DNA from: Gordionus sp. m RMFG-2023
Taxonomy: Eukaryota > Nematomorpha > Gordioida > Chordodea > Parachordodidae
Direction: 5' to 3'
Assembly (NCBI RefSeq): GCF_954871325.1
Contig: NC_088775.1
Span: forward strand, 9,711,561 to 9,775,560
DNA: 64,000 nt
Position numbers and translations under genes: made by a program. This document shows, piece after piece, positions 46,761 through 58,044 of the stretch. How positions within the stretch are numbered: position 1 is the stretch's first letter; each line of letters opens with the position of its first letter. Below the pieces are notes generated by a model. That model did no database searches. It had not been told where the DNA came from and was given only the letters and a program-made list of their open reading frames with translations.

Positions 46761-48019
46761 ATGAAATCAACATTATATTTAAATGAATTTAATAAAGTCA
46801 ATGTGCACAGTGTTTCAAAAGCTAATTTGGACATCAGATTAAGTATATTTAAAAGGAAATAGTGGTATAATAAATGATTAATAGGTTTTCTAAGAAAGGT
46901 TTATGGGATATTATCATGCCAATTAATATTGACCCTGCTAATTGGATTGTTCTTTTATTTAATTCCAAATGGGGTTGAGTATGTACTTAATAAGTAATTT
47001 TTATTATTTTAATATATTTTAAATATATTATGTAGTCGCTGGCATATAGATATTGCCCTAATCTCATCCATTGTATTGATGGGTTTACTTTATTTCAAGA
47101 GGCATCAAAGTCCTTTAAACTTTGTTCTATTATTTTCCTTTGTAAGTACCTGACCATTATTTATATTTCCAACATTCAGAGCTATTAAGAGATCTGTCAA
47201 TTATAATTATTTATATTATAAAAATAATTTTATAATCTTATCAATTTATTTTACATTTGCTAAAAAAATTATAATTCAAAAATTAATACAAGTTGTAATA
47301 GTAATTTATAGTTAAATTTATTAATATTTATAAAAACCTTATTCTTCATGAATAAAATTTTAGGCAACATATATAACATTTGATAAATATTTTTCATATT
47401 TGTCATTTCCCCAAAATAATTTCAATCTTCAATGATTATTTATAAATCATATATATTTTTTTTGAATTATTTAGACTTTATGTCAAGCATACATGTTAGG
47501 AACGACCAGTATTATTATCTAATTATATAAAATTATAATATTGAATATAGTGATATTTTATAAAGCTTCATTGTTAATTAAATCATTAGTTCTCACTATG
47601 GCAGCATTTGTTGGACTGCATATTTATGCTATGCAAACTAAAAGAGATTTTAGCAAATGGGGTCAAATGTAAATAATAAAAATAATACTTTTTTATTATT
47701 TATGTATATTTAGGCTTATAACAGGGATGTGGGTATTATGTTTAGCTGGTATCATTCAAGTTATTAATTTAAAAATTTAATATTATTTAAATATAAATTA
47801 TAGTATTTTTATCCAATGTCTGGATTTGAATTTGGTCTATCTATCTTGGGAACTGCACTCTTTTGCTTGTACATTGTATATGATGTTCAGATATTGATGA
47901 CAAAACTCTCACCAGAAGAATATGTCATAGCTTCTCTTACCCTTTATTTGGATACTATCAATTTATTTTTGCAAATCCTTAAACTTTTAAAATCATCTGA
48001 AAAACGTAATAAGAATTAA
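46761..48019 (+). CDS. TMBIM4: TMBIM4 / Golgi anti-apoptotic protein (BAX inhibitor family)
   Basis: Seven exons: 46761-46842, 46885-46993, 47036-47141, 47475-47508, 47551-47668, 47714-47759, 47804-48019. All introns are GT-AG with matching phase. Total 236 codons, close to the usual 238. The start ATG at 46761 gives an N-terminus of normal length leading to SFLRKVYGILSCQL, the first BI-1 segment. Further landmarks are KRHQSPLNFVLLFSF, TKRDFSKWG, CLYIVYDVQILM, KLSPEEYV and LYLDTINLFLQ. The two aspartates in YD and LYLD match the conserved pair that forms the pH-sensing Ca2+ leak site of this fold. Expected role: Golgi/ER membrane protein modulating calcium release and cell death. Five introns are 42-45 bases, one is 333. 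It converges on TMEM104, 285 bases away. Confidence 0.96.
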
Positions 48020-48246
48020 TTTTTAAAATTATCTGAAAAATGAAACAAGAATTAATTATTAAAAAAAATAATTATATTATTAACCTTTTTTAAAATATAA
48101 TATAATGTTTTATATAATGATCTATATATATTTAATAATTCGATTAAATACAATTTAATTGCACTAATTATTCAAACCATTTTAAATTACTACATTTTAA
48201 ACATTTGCAAACCAATATAAATATAGTATCTATATATATTATATAC

Positions 48247-48256
48247 AATAAATAAA
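48247..48256 (+). promoter_or_regulatory. Possible polyadenylation signal for TMBIM4
   Basis: AATAAATAAA on the plus strand, about 230 bases past the TMBIM4 stop and just before the 3' end of the opposing TMEM104 gene. AT-rich background makes chance occurrence likely. Confidence 0.3.
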
Positions 48257-48304
48257 CGTATCTAAATATGTATACTAATTAAAAAGTATTTGATGTATTG
48301 AGTT

Positions 48305-51300
48305 TTATTTCCTATCCAACAAAAAGTGAATTGTCACTAAAGTTAGGCAAATAAATACCCAAATAAAAGTTCCCATAATCCAAACATTCGATTTGTAGGG
48401 CATTTTTAAGAGAATTTTTTTGTAAGCTGACCAGGCTTTATTCTCCATCTCTCCTTTGTCTTCGATACCATTATATCTCTCCAGAGACGCACGTTCAAAC
48501 TGTTTTCGTGCCTTGTAAATGATCAAGCTAGGAAAAAGGCATTGTATTGCTAAACCAGGGTAAGCGCCCGTAAGAGTCACTAATAAGCCAAGATTAGATG
48601 GGGAAAACCAAGCTATTATGAATGGAGGTCCTATCGTTATTCCTAAGATCATGAGGCGAATCAAAAGAGCGTTGTGGCGAGAAAAAATAGAATGTAGGTG
48701 AGCGAATTTTCTGACCGAGGGAGGAGTATCTATTTTGAGTTGATAATTAATATTTAAAAAAATTATTGGATATCAGCTAATATTTGTAAATTAGTCGATT
48801 CGAGATATAAAAATGAATACATAAGATGTATTAGATTAGTGCAAAACTATTTTTTTAAAATATCCGACAAATTATTTTGTTTGCAAAATCGGGTCATTTA
48901 TAAAAAAAGCTATGGCTGAGTCTGTCTGGCTAGAAATTGTTTTTTAAATTAAGTCCGAATCCAAATGACCTGTCCATTCATATAATTCTAATTCTTTAGT
49001 AAGAAAGCTTATAACTTTTTTAATTAAGAATTTAGCCATAACCTAGTAATAAAAAAATGAACCTTGTAAATATTTTTTAAAATGCACGAGGTAAATTGAA
49101 TCTTTGATCAATTTAAATATTTTAATTATTGTCATTACCAGTTACGTATATTTTTTGTTATATTGCTATTTCTACTATTAGGGCTGTGTCGACCCACAAA
49201 TTATTAACCAATCCGATATTACTAAAAAAACTGATCCTGATCTGAATTGATTTTTTAACATCTATCTTTTAACCAATGTAATAAAAATATCAATATTTTT
49301 TATTTTTTAAAAAAAACCAACTAACCTTCACTATGATTAAGAATATTTTGTTTTTTTTAATCTCCAAAAGTTAATCTCATTTGAAATATTTGCAATGTTT
49401 ATGGTAATAGTGTTAAACTATCCGATTTTTCTAAAAAGGGTTAAATCAATTTAAGCCAAATGGCAAAATAAATTATCTTGAATAATTTATTTTTGGCCAA
49501 AATCTTAAGTTAACCGTTTTTAAAAATTGGCTAAATCGAGCCGTTTAATTATGCTTGCTAAATGTGGTTAGATATTTTCAAATCCTTTTCTTGTTGCAGA
49601 TAACTTAACAAAAAATTATATAATTATCTTAAAATGAACCAAAACAATAAATATCAACTCGATCTGATATTTTTTAAAAAGTCGAAATATCGGTGCCGAT
49701 CCTGTATTTAATATCGGCACTTCTCTATTATTGTAGATATTAAGAGCGCGAGTATTGATTGAATATTTTTTGTTACCTTTTTATTTCCCTAGAATATTAT
49801 ATGTTAATATTGAAATAAATTGAGCTTCGATAAAAAGATGACTAGCTATATTATTTAAACTTATAATTGCATTCTTAGAAGTAGTTTGGATTGAGTTGTC
49901 GCAGTTATTCGGATATGACTTTACTATTTTTCAACCTGTAAATGCGTCGGAAAGCGCCTTCTAGAAGAGAACCCCTTTCAGGTTTTCCATCTATCCCATT
50001 AAATACAACATCAGAACGAATTGACTATTTAGCGCTAATTGGGATATCACTACTTATTAGGCCCGGCATTCGATCAAGCCATAACTCGGAATGCTAACAA
50101 ACATTTTATTAGTTAAATAAAATTTTCCCCAAAAAAGAAAGCTTTCTACCATGTTGCAAGCAAATCAAATACCAATCAATTTCATTATTAATACGGGCTC
50201 ATCCCTTTTCAATAAGATGATACAGAGATTTACCATAAAAACTAAAGAATATGACCATAAATTCTTATATAGGAAATTAAATTCTCATTGCTGACAAGTT
50301 CACTAATTTTGGGTATCATACCAGCTAAAAGGTCAAATTAGACTTCGATTATAGATAAAAGTGAATTAGGTTTATCACTGAAGAAAAAGGTAGATAGTTT
50401 TCCAGGAACTATAGATAGCATATTAGAAGACAAAGCATTAACAATGTTGGCTAAACTTCTGCTCTTGATTGATAAAGGACATCGTTGATACCAAAGCTAA
50501 CTTTTATTCTTATTCACATGCAAGCTTATGAAAAATAAAAGATTTGCAAAATAATTAATAAGGATTACTGACGATTAAGCAGCTGAAGACTCTTCTGTAT
50601 TAATATCCGGCAAAAACTAGCTATGAATATAAAAAAAATCACATTATATGACAAATTTATAGAATTATTTTGTTGAAAATATTTTAGCCGGCATCTGAAT
50701 TCTCTGCACCCCCCCCCCTCCCCATACAAACTGCGTACGAGCCTAATGCTATGTATAACTTTATCCTTTCCAATTATTCATTCATACAATAAATTTTAAT
50801 CGGATTAAAACACTTGTTTTAACAAAGAAATATCAACGCTCTCTAATAGAAGAAAAATCTAAAAACATGATTTTAATTTTAAACTATTATATAAGTAAAC
50901 TTGATTAATGATTTTAAAATTTGAAATATTTCTAATTGGCAATGATCGAAATGTAGAAGAAATCCGAGTTGTATATAAGGCTCAAATGTCAGGTTCAAAT
51001 ATCATAAATAGCTCAAAAGCATTCTATCCTACGTAAATATTCGAATATAGCACTAGTAATTTGGGGCAGGAATGTTTAGCGGCTAATATTTTTTTTAAAG
51101 GGATCGGATTTAAATTTTGAAATAAAATCGGTATATTTTAAAATTTATGCAAGGAACCGATATTTTTTTTATTTGTAGAATGATCATGAGACTATATTGA
51201 AAAAAAATAAAATAATTTCTATATTTAAATAAACTCGGGCCAAGCCGGGCGGACTTTTTATTTCGGGTGGGGCTTTTAAGGACAAAAAAATTTGGTTTGA

Positions 51301-54300
51301 AAAATTATGCCCGGTACAGATCTAATATATTTTTTGGATATCTTCCTTTTTTTAATCTTAATATGTTTCCTTGAGTTAAATTTTAAAAATAATTTAGTTT
51401 TGATAAAAAAAAGATTACCTGTATTTATTTTTCAATGATAAAACTTACAAAAATATGTAAAACCGCTGATTTTTATTAACAAGTTTTAGCAACATAAACA
51501 ATTTTTTTTGGACGGATCTTAAACAGGACTTGACATATTCAAATCGAATGTACACTTTTTTTATTATTTATTAATCGATTCCTTATACATTTATCTCATG
51601 CTATTAATTTCGGTGATCGATAAATATTAAAATAATATCGGATCGGCATCTAAAGAGCCATATCGGGTACATCTGTCCAATATTTATATTGAAACGTAAT
51701 AAAAAAAACATATATAACTAACTTAAATTAGAGGTTATCAGTTGTTCCCGATCTCCATTTAGACCCAATTTTGTATGGTTAAGATCTTCCCTTTCGCAAT
51801 CACGAGAAAAGTTATCATTTAAATCGTTCCCGCTGGAAACGTTGTTATCGTAATTTGGTCCTTGTATAAGATGATCAGGTTTAGCTGACGTGAGAAAGCG
51901 CATCAAATCCCAAATGTTGTTTCTTAGAGTTATGGCTAAAATGGGAAAGTTGGTGGCTAAGGGAAAAACGGGGAAAATAGCCAAGAAATAACCCAATAGC
52001 AATTTAAGTTTATTTTCATTTTGAGGAAACACGAAATTTAGGGTAAACAAATCTTTGATGACGGGTTGTCCGGGGCCGGGTGGAAAAGCGAAACAAGCTA
52101 AAACACTAAGAAGAATGTAAAAAATTAAAACCGTCACGTAGGTCATTAAAAAAATCGCAAAAGGGGTCACCATAACGTTTGTCGCTATTCGATTTACCGG
52201 CGATGGAATGTCGTTTGTATGATTGAGATCAATGGCCTTATAGGTTGAGAACATATTCTTAACTTAAATAAAAATTTGCTCAGAAACATTGGGTCAAAAA
52301 AAAGGTTTAATAAACAAAATTTACGATTGAAATTTTTTTTATTTAATTTGTAATAACATTAAAATCAGGTTGAACCGTTAAGCATTACGGTTCAGTTCTA
52401 TTCCGGTTCTTAGTTTTAAATTTGAGAACGGATAGTTTGATTATTTTTTCCCGGCTTCAGTTTCGAAATTCATATTGGGTTTTTTAGTTCGTTCCGGTTT
52501 TTATAAAAATTTAAATCTTTAAATTAATGTATTATATATTTTTTTGTAATACCCAAAACATAAATTAAGGAAAATAAGTTGAATTTCATTATTTTAGAAC
52601 GTACAACCACATTAAAAACCGTTATAAACCGGTTCGGGATATTCTATCAGTTGATTTCTGTTTCACGCTTCTTCGGTTCGACACTCTGATTAAAAATTTT
52701 TGTAAAAAAGTGAAGCAATCACTTTTAATCCAAAATGACGGTAATTGAATTCGTTTAGCCGACATAGTCGTGATTAAAGATGGAATGGAATGATGGCACA
52801 TAAATGCGTATACTGCTATACCAAATAGAGATGGTAACCCTTTAAAATCCCATAATTTGGGCCCAATAACGGTTTGATTTGATGCATAATCGTTCATTGA
52901 TAGAGTGTTAGTAGAATTAGGAGTATTGAGATGATTATGGTCAAAAATTCTGGCGCTAGATAAGCCTATCATGAGTGCAAATGCTTTGTTTATTCACATT
53001 AATGAAAATGAACATGTATAATCCTCAAAATGTAAATAAACCAATAATAAAGACTCCCCTACGTCCGCAGCGAAGAGCGGGGGAGGGGGGGTATTATATT
53101 ATATATATTTTATTTAAAAAATCATAAATAATATAAAACAACGTGATAATTATATTTTAATATTAAATGATATAAATAAACCTTATCAATAATAAGCCGA
53201 AAAAGAGATGAACGAAAAGGCGAGTGCCTTAAAACAAAAAATGGGAAATTTCAACTTTACGTTTATTATGATTATTCAATAAGCTATCAGAAAATAGAAG
53301 CAGCGTTTCAAAATATTGATAATTCATTGATTTAAATTCAAGAAATGGAGTTAAATATTGAATATTTTTTGAAAGTATGATTAAAAAATAAAAATACATG
53401 TTTTATATTTTTTAAAAAAATTGGAGGCTGTGTAAATAATAGCAAAAGTGAGGAGTGTTTGATTGCTATTTTTTTGTTTAAAGAAGGGTTTTAAAAAATA
53501 ATAAGAAATGCGAGGAAAAAATGAGGAATATTTTATAATTAATTTTAAATGACGATTATTTAAAAAAAGCTAATTAACAAGAAAAAGAATTTTTGAAACA
53601 AAAAAGCTTTTTAAATTGCGAATGTTATGAAAATCGAAGAGCCATGGCTATTTCTTTTTTTTAAATTAAAAAATTATATATATTTATTTTACAAGAGGAT
53701 ATGAAAAAAAGATAATCATAATATAGTGAATTCAATCAATACCGGTTCAGAAAGCCCCATAATCTGGGAGATTTTTTAAATGGTCGACTGCACTTAGAAT
53801 TGCTGTATAATGAAATCAAATTATTTAAATGGACCTAAATCGATTCCGGCTTGATAAACCTTCACAAAATAAATGTACTAAAATCAAAAATTAATAGCAA
53901 GACACCCTTTAATACATAGATAACTGCCTCACGAATCAGTGATAAAAAATTTTTTTTAGGATAGGCATTTAGAGAGTGGTAACCATGTATTAAAGTCTTA
54001 AAAATTTTTCAAGTAATCTATTTAATAAAACATATTAGGATAAATGAATCTTTCTGAAACCTTTGTTACTTTTCCCTTTTGATTGGACTTATCTATTTTT
54101 TGATTGAGAAACCTCATAAATAATTTAGTAATTTTTTTTATATATAGTATGATGTTTCTATGAAGTAAACAATAAATAAATATTAACCTGCCCATCTAGC
54201 TATTGTTGTTAAAATTTGTAAATATTTTGTTTTGTCAATTTGATACAAAGTAAATGGGAAAATTAGTATAATGAATGCAATCTAAATAAATATAAATATA

Positions 54301-57243
54301 AATTTTTTTATTATAATCATGTATTTTTGAGAATCTGATAAATGTTTAAATTTAAAGGGATAGGAATCAAGGCTGAAATATTAATAAAATCAAATTTGTC
54401 TGATTTGGGCATCTATAGACAGCACTTTGAAAAAATTTAAAATGTAAGATTATGTTCAATAATTTCATATAATCTTTTTATTTTTATGAATTAATCAAAA
54501 TCATGAGTAAAATTGTATATGTACTATGCACAAACTTATAAAAAATAAGAATTATTATATAATGGTTGTAGGGGTGTTACCGATTCCACTTTTTGGAGGT
54601 TGATCCGATCCGATATTAAATTGATATTGGCCGATTATTGATCGATATCATATCTGCTGATTTTGTATTCAATATTAATCTTTAGTTTTTAATGCACACA
54701 TTTGCAAAATCGTTCCATTTGAGTCTATTTATGAAAACGACTAACTCACTATTTCATCTAGAAAAATGTTATGCAGGCCTGAAGATTGCTCATAGATGGC
54801 ACAAATGATTCGACATCTATTAGCGAAATCTCGAGGTATAGGCAATATTTTTTTTGGCTAAAATGAGTTAGCCATTTTTTAAAAATTGGCTCAAATATAG
54901 CGATTTTGCATTACTACATACATCTACTCAACTCATATACTTTATAACATAACATATATAATTTAATATACCATTACATAAGTCATATATTATAATGAAT
55001 GATCAGTTATAGTTTATATTCATGAATCTAAAAGTATATCAAATATTTTTATTGATAAATCACTTATTTGTAAAATAGCATTAATTTATTTCTATAATAT
55101 AAATAATAAACAAATATATATTATGAAGTTTGAAATAAATTTTTAAAAAAATCAAGAGCATCGAATTGGAAAATTTTATAATATCGGTCGATAACCGATA
55201 TTTTAAAAAATATGAAATATCGGCCCATAAAAAAATATCGGTAAATCCCTAGTTGTATTATAAAATAAGAATAAAGATTAATTTATAAAATAAAATGTTA
55301 TCTTAGATTTGGTACAATATGTTTTATTTGCTTTTGTTTATTTGGTACAATATTTTTTATTTTCATGGTGCTTGATAATGTCTTCTTTGATAAATATTGT
55401 GAACAGTTCCTTTAGAAATATTATATTTTTTAGCATATACTCCTGAGTATGATGATTTAGAAATTTAATAAACTCAATTCTCTTTAATTAACAATAACTT
55501 GTTATATTCGTTCATTTATTTTGTTATTTGATATGAATAATTTTAGTTCTAAAAGGATGATAAAACTTTATATGAATGACATCAAAAGACAAATGTCCAC
55601 TTTTCAAAGTAAACATTTGCCCAAATATAATATTTCTAGTGCTAGCATGTAACTTTGATGAAAATAATGGCGTTACTTTTTTTGAGGAAAAGGAACATAA
55701 TTCCTTACTTGTTTCAAATGGTAATAAGTAACCCATTTTGTTTTTTTTGTTTTACAGTAACACAAAACCTTACTTGTTACTTTAAAATTTTTTTAAATAT
55801 GGAAAAATATATATTTTATATTCATTACATTTTCATTATTAAATTTTATACAGTTAAGATTGTATCAATATAAAATCAATCAAGATATATGTTAATGTGT
55901 ATCCAATATATTATTTACTTTATATAGAATATAATTCAATAGTACTTAATGATTTAACTCTGCCCCTGCCTCAGTATGATTTTTTTATACCAATAAAAAA
56001 AGTTAAGGAAGAGTGCATTGTGTCTTAATTCAAATACTTCAACCTTGGAAAAATATATTGAAAAATACAAACAAAAATTAGCCTTAGTTTCTTTAAATAA
56101 TACACATATAACTTCTGATAAAGATTAAAAAAAAATTCGATAAGGATCCAAATGAAAAAGTTACTTGAGTTAATTGATCTAATAGTTTCTTTAAAAAAAA
56201 ATTTTACAAAAAGATCTTATCTCACAACATATTATTTTTGTATAATTTTATTTTTATTATCTATCAGGGAAAAAAAATATAAATTTTTTTAAAAAATATT
56301 TAGTATATTTTAAGTAACAAGTAATGAAATATTTTTTTGAATAACAACTAAGTAATGTGTTTCTTTTCCTATTTCAAAAGTAATGAGTTTCATTTTTTAA
56401 ATAAAGTTTACATCACAAAATATTTCAGAATAAAAAATCTATCATTAATATTTTACTGATTATAATTAATAAATTACCAGATAAATATGATACAATTTTG
56501 ATTTTGCAAATTTCCAATAAAATAAATTGCAAATATTTGGATTAGAATCATTGGATGATATGTTATTATGTACACTGCTAAAAATTTAACATATTTAATA
56601 TAGTAAAGCATTATTGTAGTTACCAAGTTATATCAGAGAGTGTTTGAGATATTGCAACTGAATATATTGTTAAATCCCCGTAAAGATATATAATAAGGCT
56701 TAAATAAAAAATGTATTTTCCCAATCTTCCAAAATAAATTGATGTTAATTCTCCCTTTAAATATCTTTAAATAAATTGTTATATAAAAAAATTATATACC
56801 ATTTCAATTTTATCTTGGATATTGTAAAATTTTAAATCACCCTGATCTTTAATATATTTATCTAATAATGGGCATTTTTCATTTTGAATACTATATTTTT
56901 CCTTAAATATATAAGTAATATTAAAATATATTTGTAATTTACTTCTTTTTTTATTATATCTGATATATACAAAGCTTCAAGCAAAAATGAGGCACACATA
57001 TAACTTTAAGTCACACATATATTATTCGATCAATATAATTACAAATATACCTGAAAAAACAGATCGCAATCAAACCTAAACTGCCCAAAATCCACCCTGC
57101 TAAACTAAATGATCTAGGCAAAGCCAATGCTCCCGTTCCAATTATCAAATTAAATAAAAATATATAACCAAACTAAAAATATCTATATAAAAATAACAAT
57201 ATCTTATTGTTACAATTGGATTCATGTGAGCCTTTCCCGTCAT
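48305..57243 (-). CDS. TMEM104: TMEM104-like multispanning amino-acid-transporter homologue
   Basis: Ten exons: 57214-57243, 57051-57172, 56943-57003, 56800-56901, 56624-56754, 54318-54372, 54188-54281, 52723-52983, 51723-52184, 48305-48729; about 580 codons. Diagnostic strings: FNLIIGTGALALPRSFSLAG near the N-terminus (first helix with the GTG break of the amino-acid/auxin permease fold), SFLLEAL, IIYLYGDLTIYSVA, DKTKYLQILTTIARW, GLPSLFGIAVYAFMCHHS then PSLIT, LFTLNF, FPLATNFPILAITLRNN and LLVTLTGAYPGLAIQ. Order and spacing follow TMEM104; the substrate is not established for this family. It is longer than the human protein because of an Asn/Asp-rich loop after ITLRNN. The junction 54318|54281 lacks a GT donor, and the donor at 52723 is the best of several. 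The N-terminal exons are separated by introns of 41-47 bases. Confidence 0.9.
48838..49000. mobile_element. Possible decayed MITE, GTTGTTAAA family
   Basis: Strings such as aaaatcgggtcatttataaaaa and gtctgtctggc resemble the family weakly. It lies in the last TMEM104 intron. Confidence 0.3.
49179..49730. mobile_element. TAGGG-ended hAT-like element in TMEM104 intron
   Basis: Left end TAGGGCTGTGTCGACC; right end aatatcggcacttctcta is a diverged inverted counterpart. gatctgatat and atatcgg motifs cluster at both ends, as in 54569-55251. A GTTGTTAAA-family MITE-like segment lies inside at about 49402-49555. Confidence 0.5.
49880..50480 (+). pseudogene. LTR-retroelement pol fragment (aspartic protease remnant)
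   Basis: A GC-richer island in the last TMEM104 intron. A plus-strand stretch near 50150-50200 translates to QANQIPINFIINTGSSLF, resembling the active-site region of retroelement aspartic proteases (family form D-T-G-S/A). It is a broken, old fragment without recognisable LTRs. Family assignment (Ty3-like) is tentative. Confidence 0.45.
51208..51322. mobile_element. GC-ladder family, 3' end fragment
   Basis: The string ctatatttaaataaactcggg, then ccaagccgggcgg and gcccggtacagatct, matches the right third of 43205-43548. It is a truncated copy in the last TMEM104 intron. Confidence 0.6.
51600..51660. mobile_element. Fragment of the TAGGG-ended element
   Basis: Strings aatatcggatcggcatct and catatcggg resemble the subterminal region of 49179-49730 and 54569-55251. 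Only one end is present. Confidence 0.3.
52366..52688. mobile_element. Short hAT-type element in TMEM104 intron
   Basis: Left end CAGGTTGAACCGTTAAGC; right end GGTTCGACACTCTG is an inverted counterpart. The octamers outside, attaaaat and attaaaaa, agree at seven of eight. It is 323 bases long with many cggttc/gttccgg motifs. It inserted only some 35 bases from the splice donor of the TMEM104 exon 52723-52983. Confidence 0.72.
52984..54187. other. TMEM104 intron, nothing further supported
   Basis: A/T-rich intron sequence with one GC hairpin-like block (ctacgtccgcagcgaagag followed by a G run, 53060-53090), probably the terminus of a decayed element. Confidence 0.4.
54569..55251. mobile_element. 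TAGGGGTGTTACCGAT-ended hAT-like element
   Basis: Left end TAGGGGTGTTACCGATTCC; right end atatcggtaaatcccta is its inverted counterpart. Subterminal ccgat/atcgg motifs are frequent (gatccgatccgatatt; taaccgatatttt). A GTTGTTAAA-family segment occupies about 54676-54918. It sits in the 2.25-kb TMEM104 intron 54373-56623. The target duplication is unclear. Confidence 0.62.
54676..54918. mobile_element. MITE, GTTGTTAAA family, nested
   Basis: The strings gaagattgctcatagatggc, gacatctattagcgaaatc and ctcgaggtat are shared with 8271-8467, 20784-21009 and 29160-29345. It lies within the TAGGG-ended element. Confidence 0.55.
55650..56430. mobile_element. Probable hAT-like repeat with GTTACTTG motifs
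   Basis: Repeated gttacttt, taagtaac, cttacttgttact and caagtaatg strings occur at the left (about 55670-55785) and, inverted, at the right (about 56310-56395). Subterminal arrays of this type are common in animal hAT elements. The overlapping short frames (55524-55736, 55655-55873) show no domain. The ends are not defined. Confidence 0.45.
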
Positions 57244-58044
57244 TATTGCTTAAACATATGATTCGTATCTTATCTTATCTTGCACGTTGGTCATAGACCT
57301 GCCCAAAATGAGCCAACGTGAATTATACGAAGGCCTATCCTTCATATAATTATGCCGGTTTTTTACTAAGGATACCGACAAACCTTGTACCCAGACTAAT
57401 TTATGAGTGGAACTAACCCTCTTCCAATAAAGTGAATAGTTTGATTTAACAAGAGGTATAAATTATATTATAAAGAGAAATAGTAGAAAACTGTCTAAAG
57501 TCTTCCAAATACAACCGTCTAATGTTATTTTAAGACATTATTTATTTCAATAAAGGACATTAATGGGAGCCATTATCATTTTACCGATAACCAAATGTAT
57601 CTTCTGATCTTTAATAGCATATCACGATTGCTTAAATTTAATTTATTAAACACAATTGATTAAATTTAAAACTAACATCACAATTGATTAAATTTAATTT
57701 ATAACTTTAAAGTAGAAGTTTTATCATTTAATAAGTATCAAATAGATAAACGTAGTGTGAGAATTAAAATATTTAATTTAGATACGATTAGGATACATTG
57801 TGAAAAAAGTCCAAAATAAATAGAAATATAAATTCCCTTTAAGGGACCCGGGTAGATAGCAGGCATATAATTATAAATATTGGTAATAAGTATAATTTAT
57901 TAATTTACCTCGCTTAACTAATATTTGTCCTAATAGAAATTCCTTAAAAACCTCTTTTCAAGAAAATAACTCACTGTCTTAATTATAATAATTTAAAATA
58001 CATATTAATTATCAATTTTTACCTCGCTTAGCAGGTATTTGTCA
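57244..58044. other. Upstream region of TMEM104, no gene seen
   Basis: A/T-rich sequence holding the presumed TMEM104 promoter and a slightly GC-richer patch at 57270-57430. Short direct repeats occur (acaattgattaaattta twice, 57651-57700; tacctcgcttagc-type twice, 57907 and 58020). No coding block was identified. Confidence 0.4.

Noticed and set aside
55524-55873. Overlapping short frames on both strands in a TMEM104 intron
   Set aside because: They coincide with a repeat rich in gttactt strings and match no domain; the TMEM104 exons lie elsewhere.
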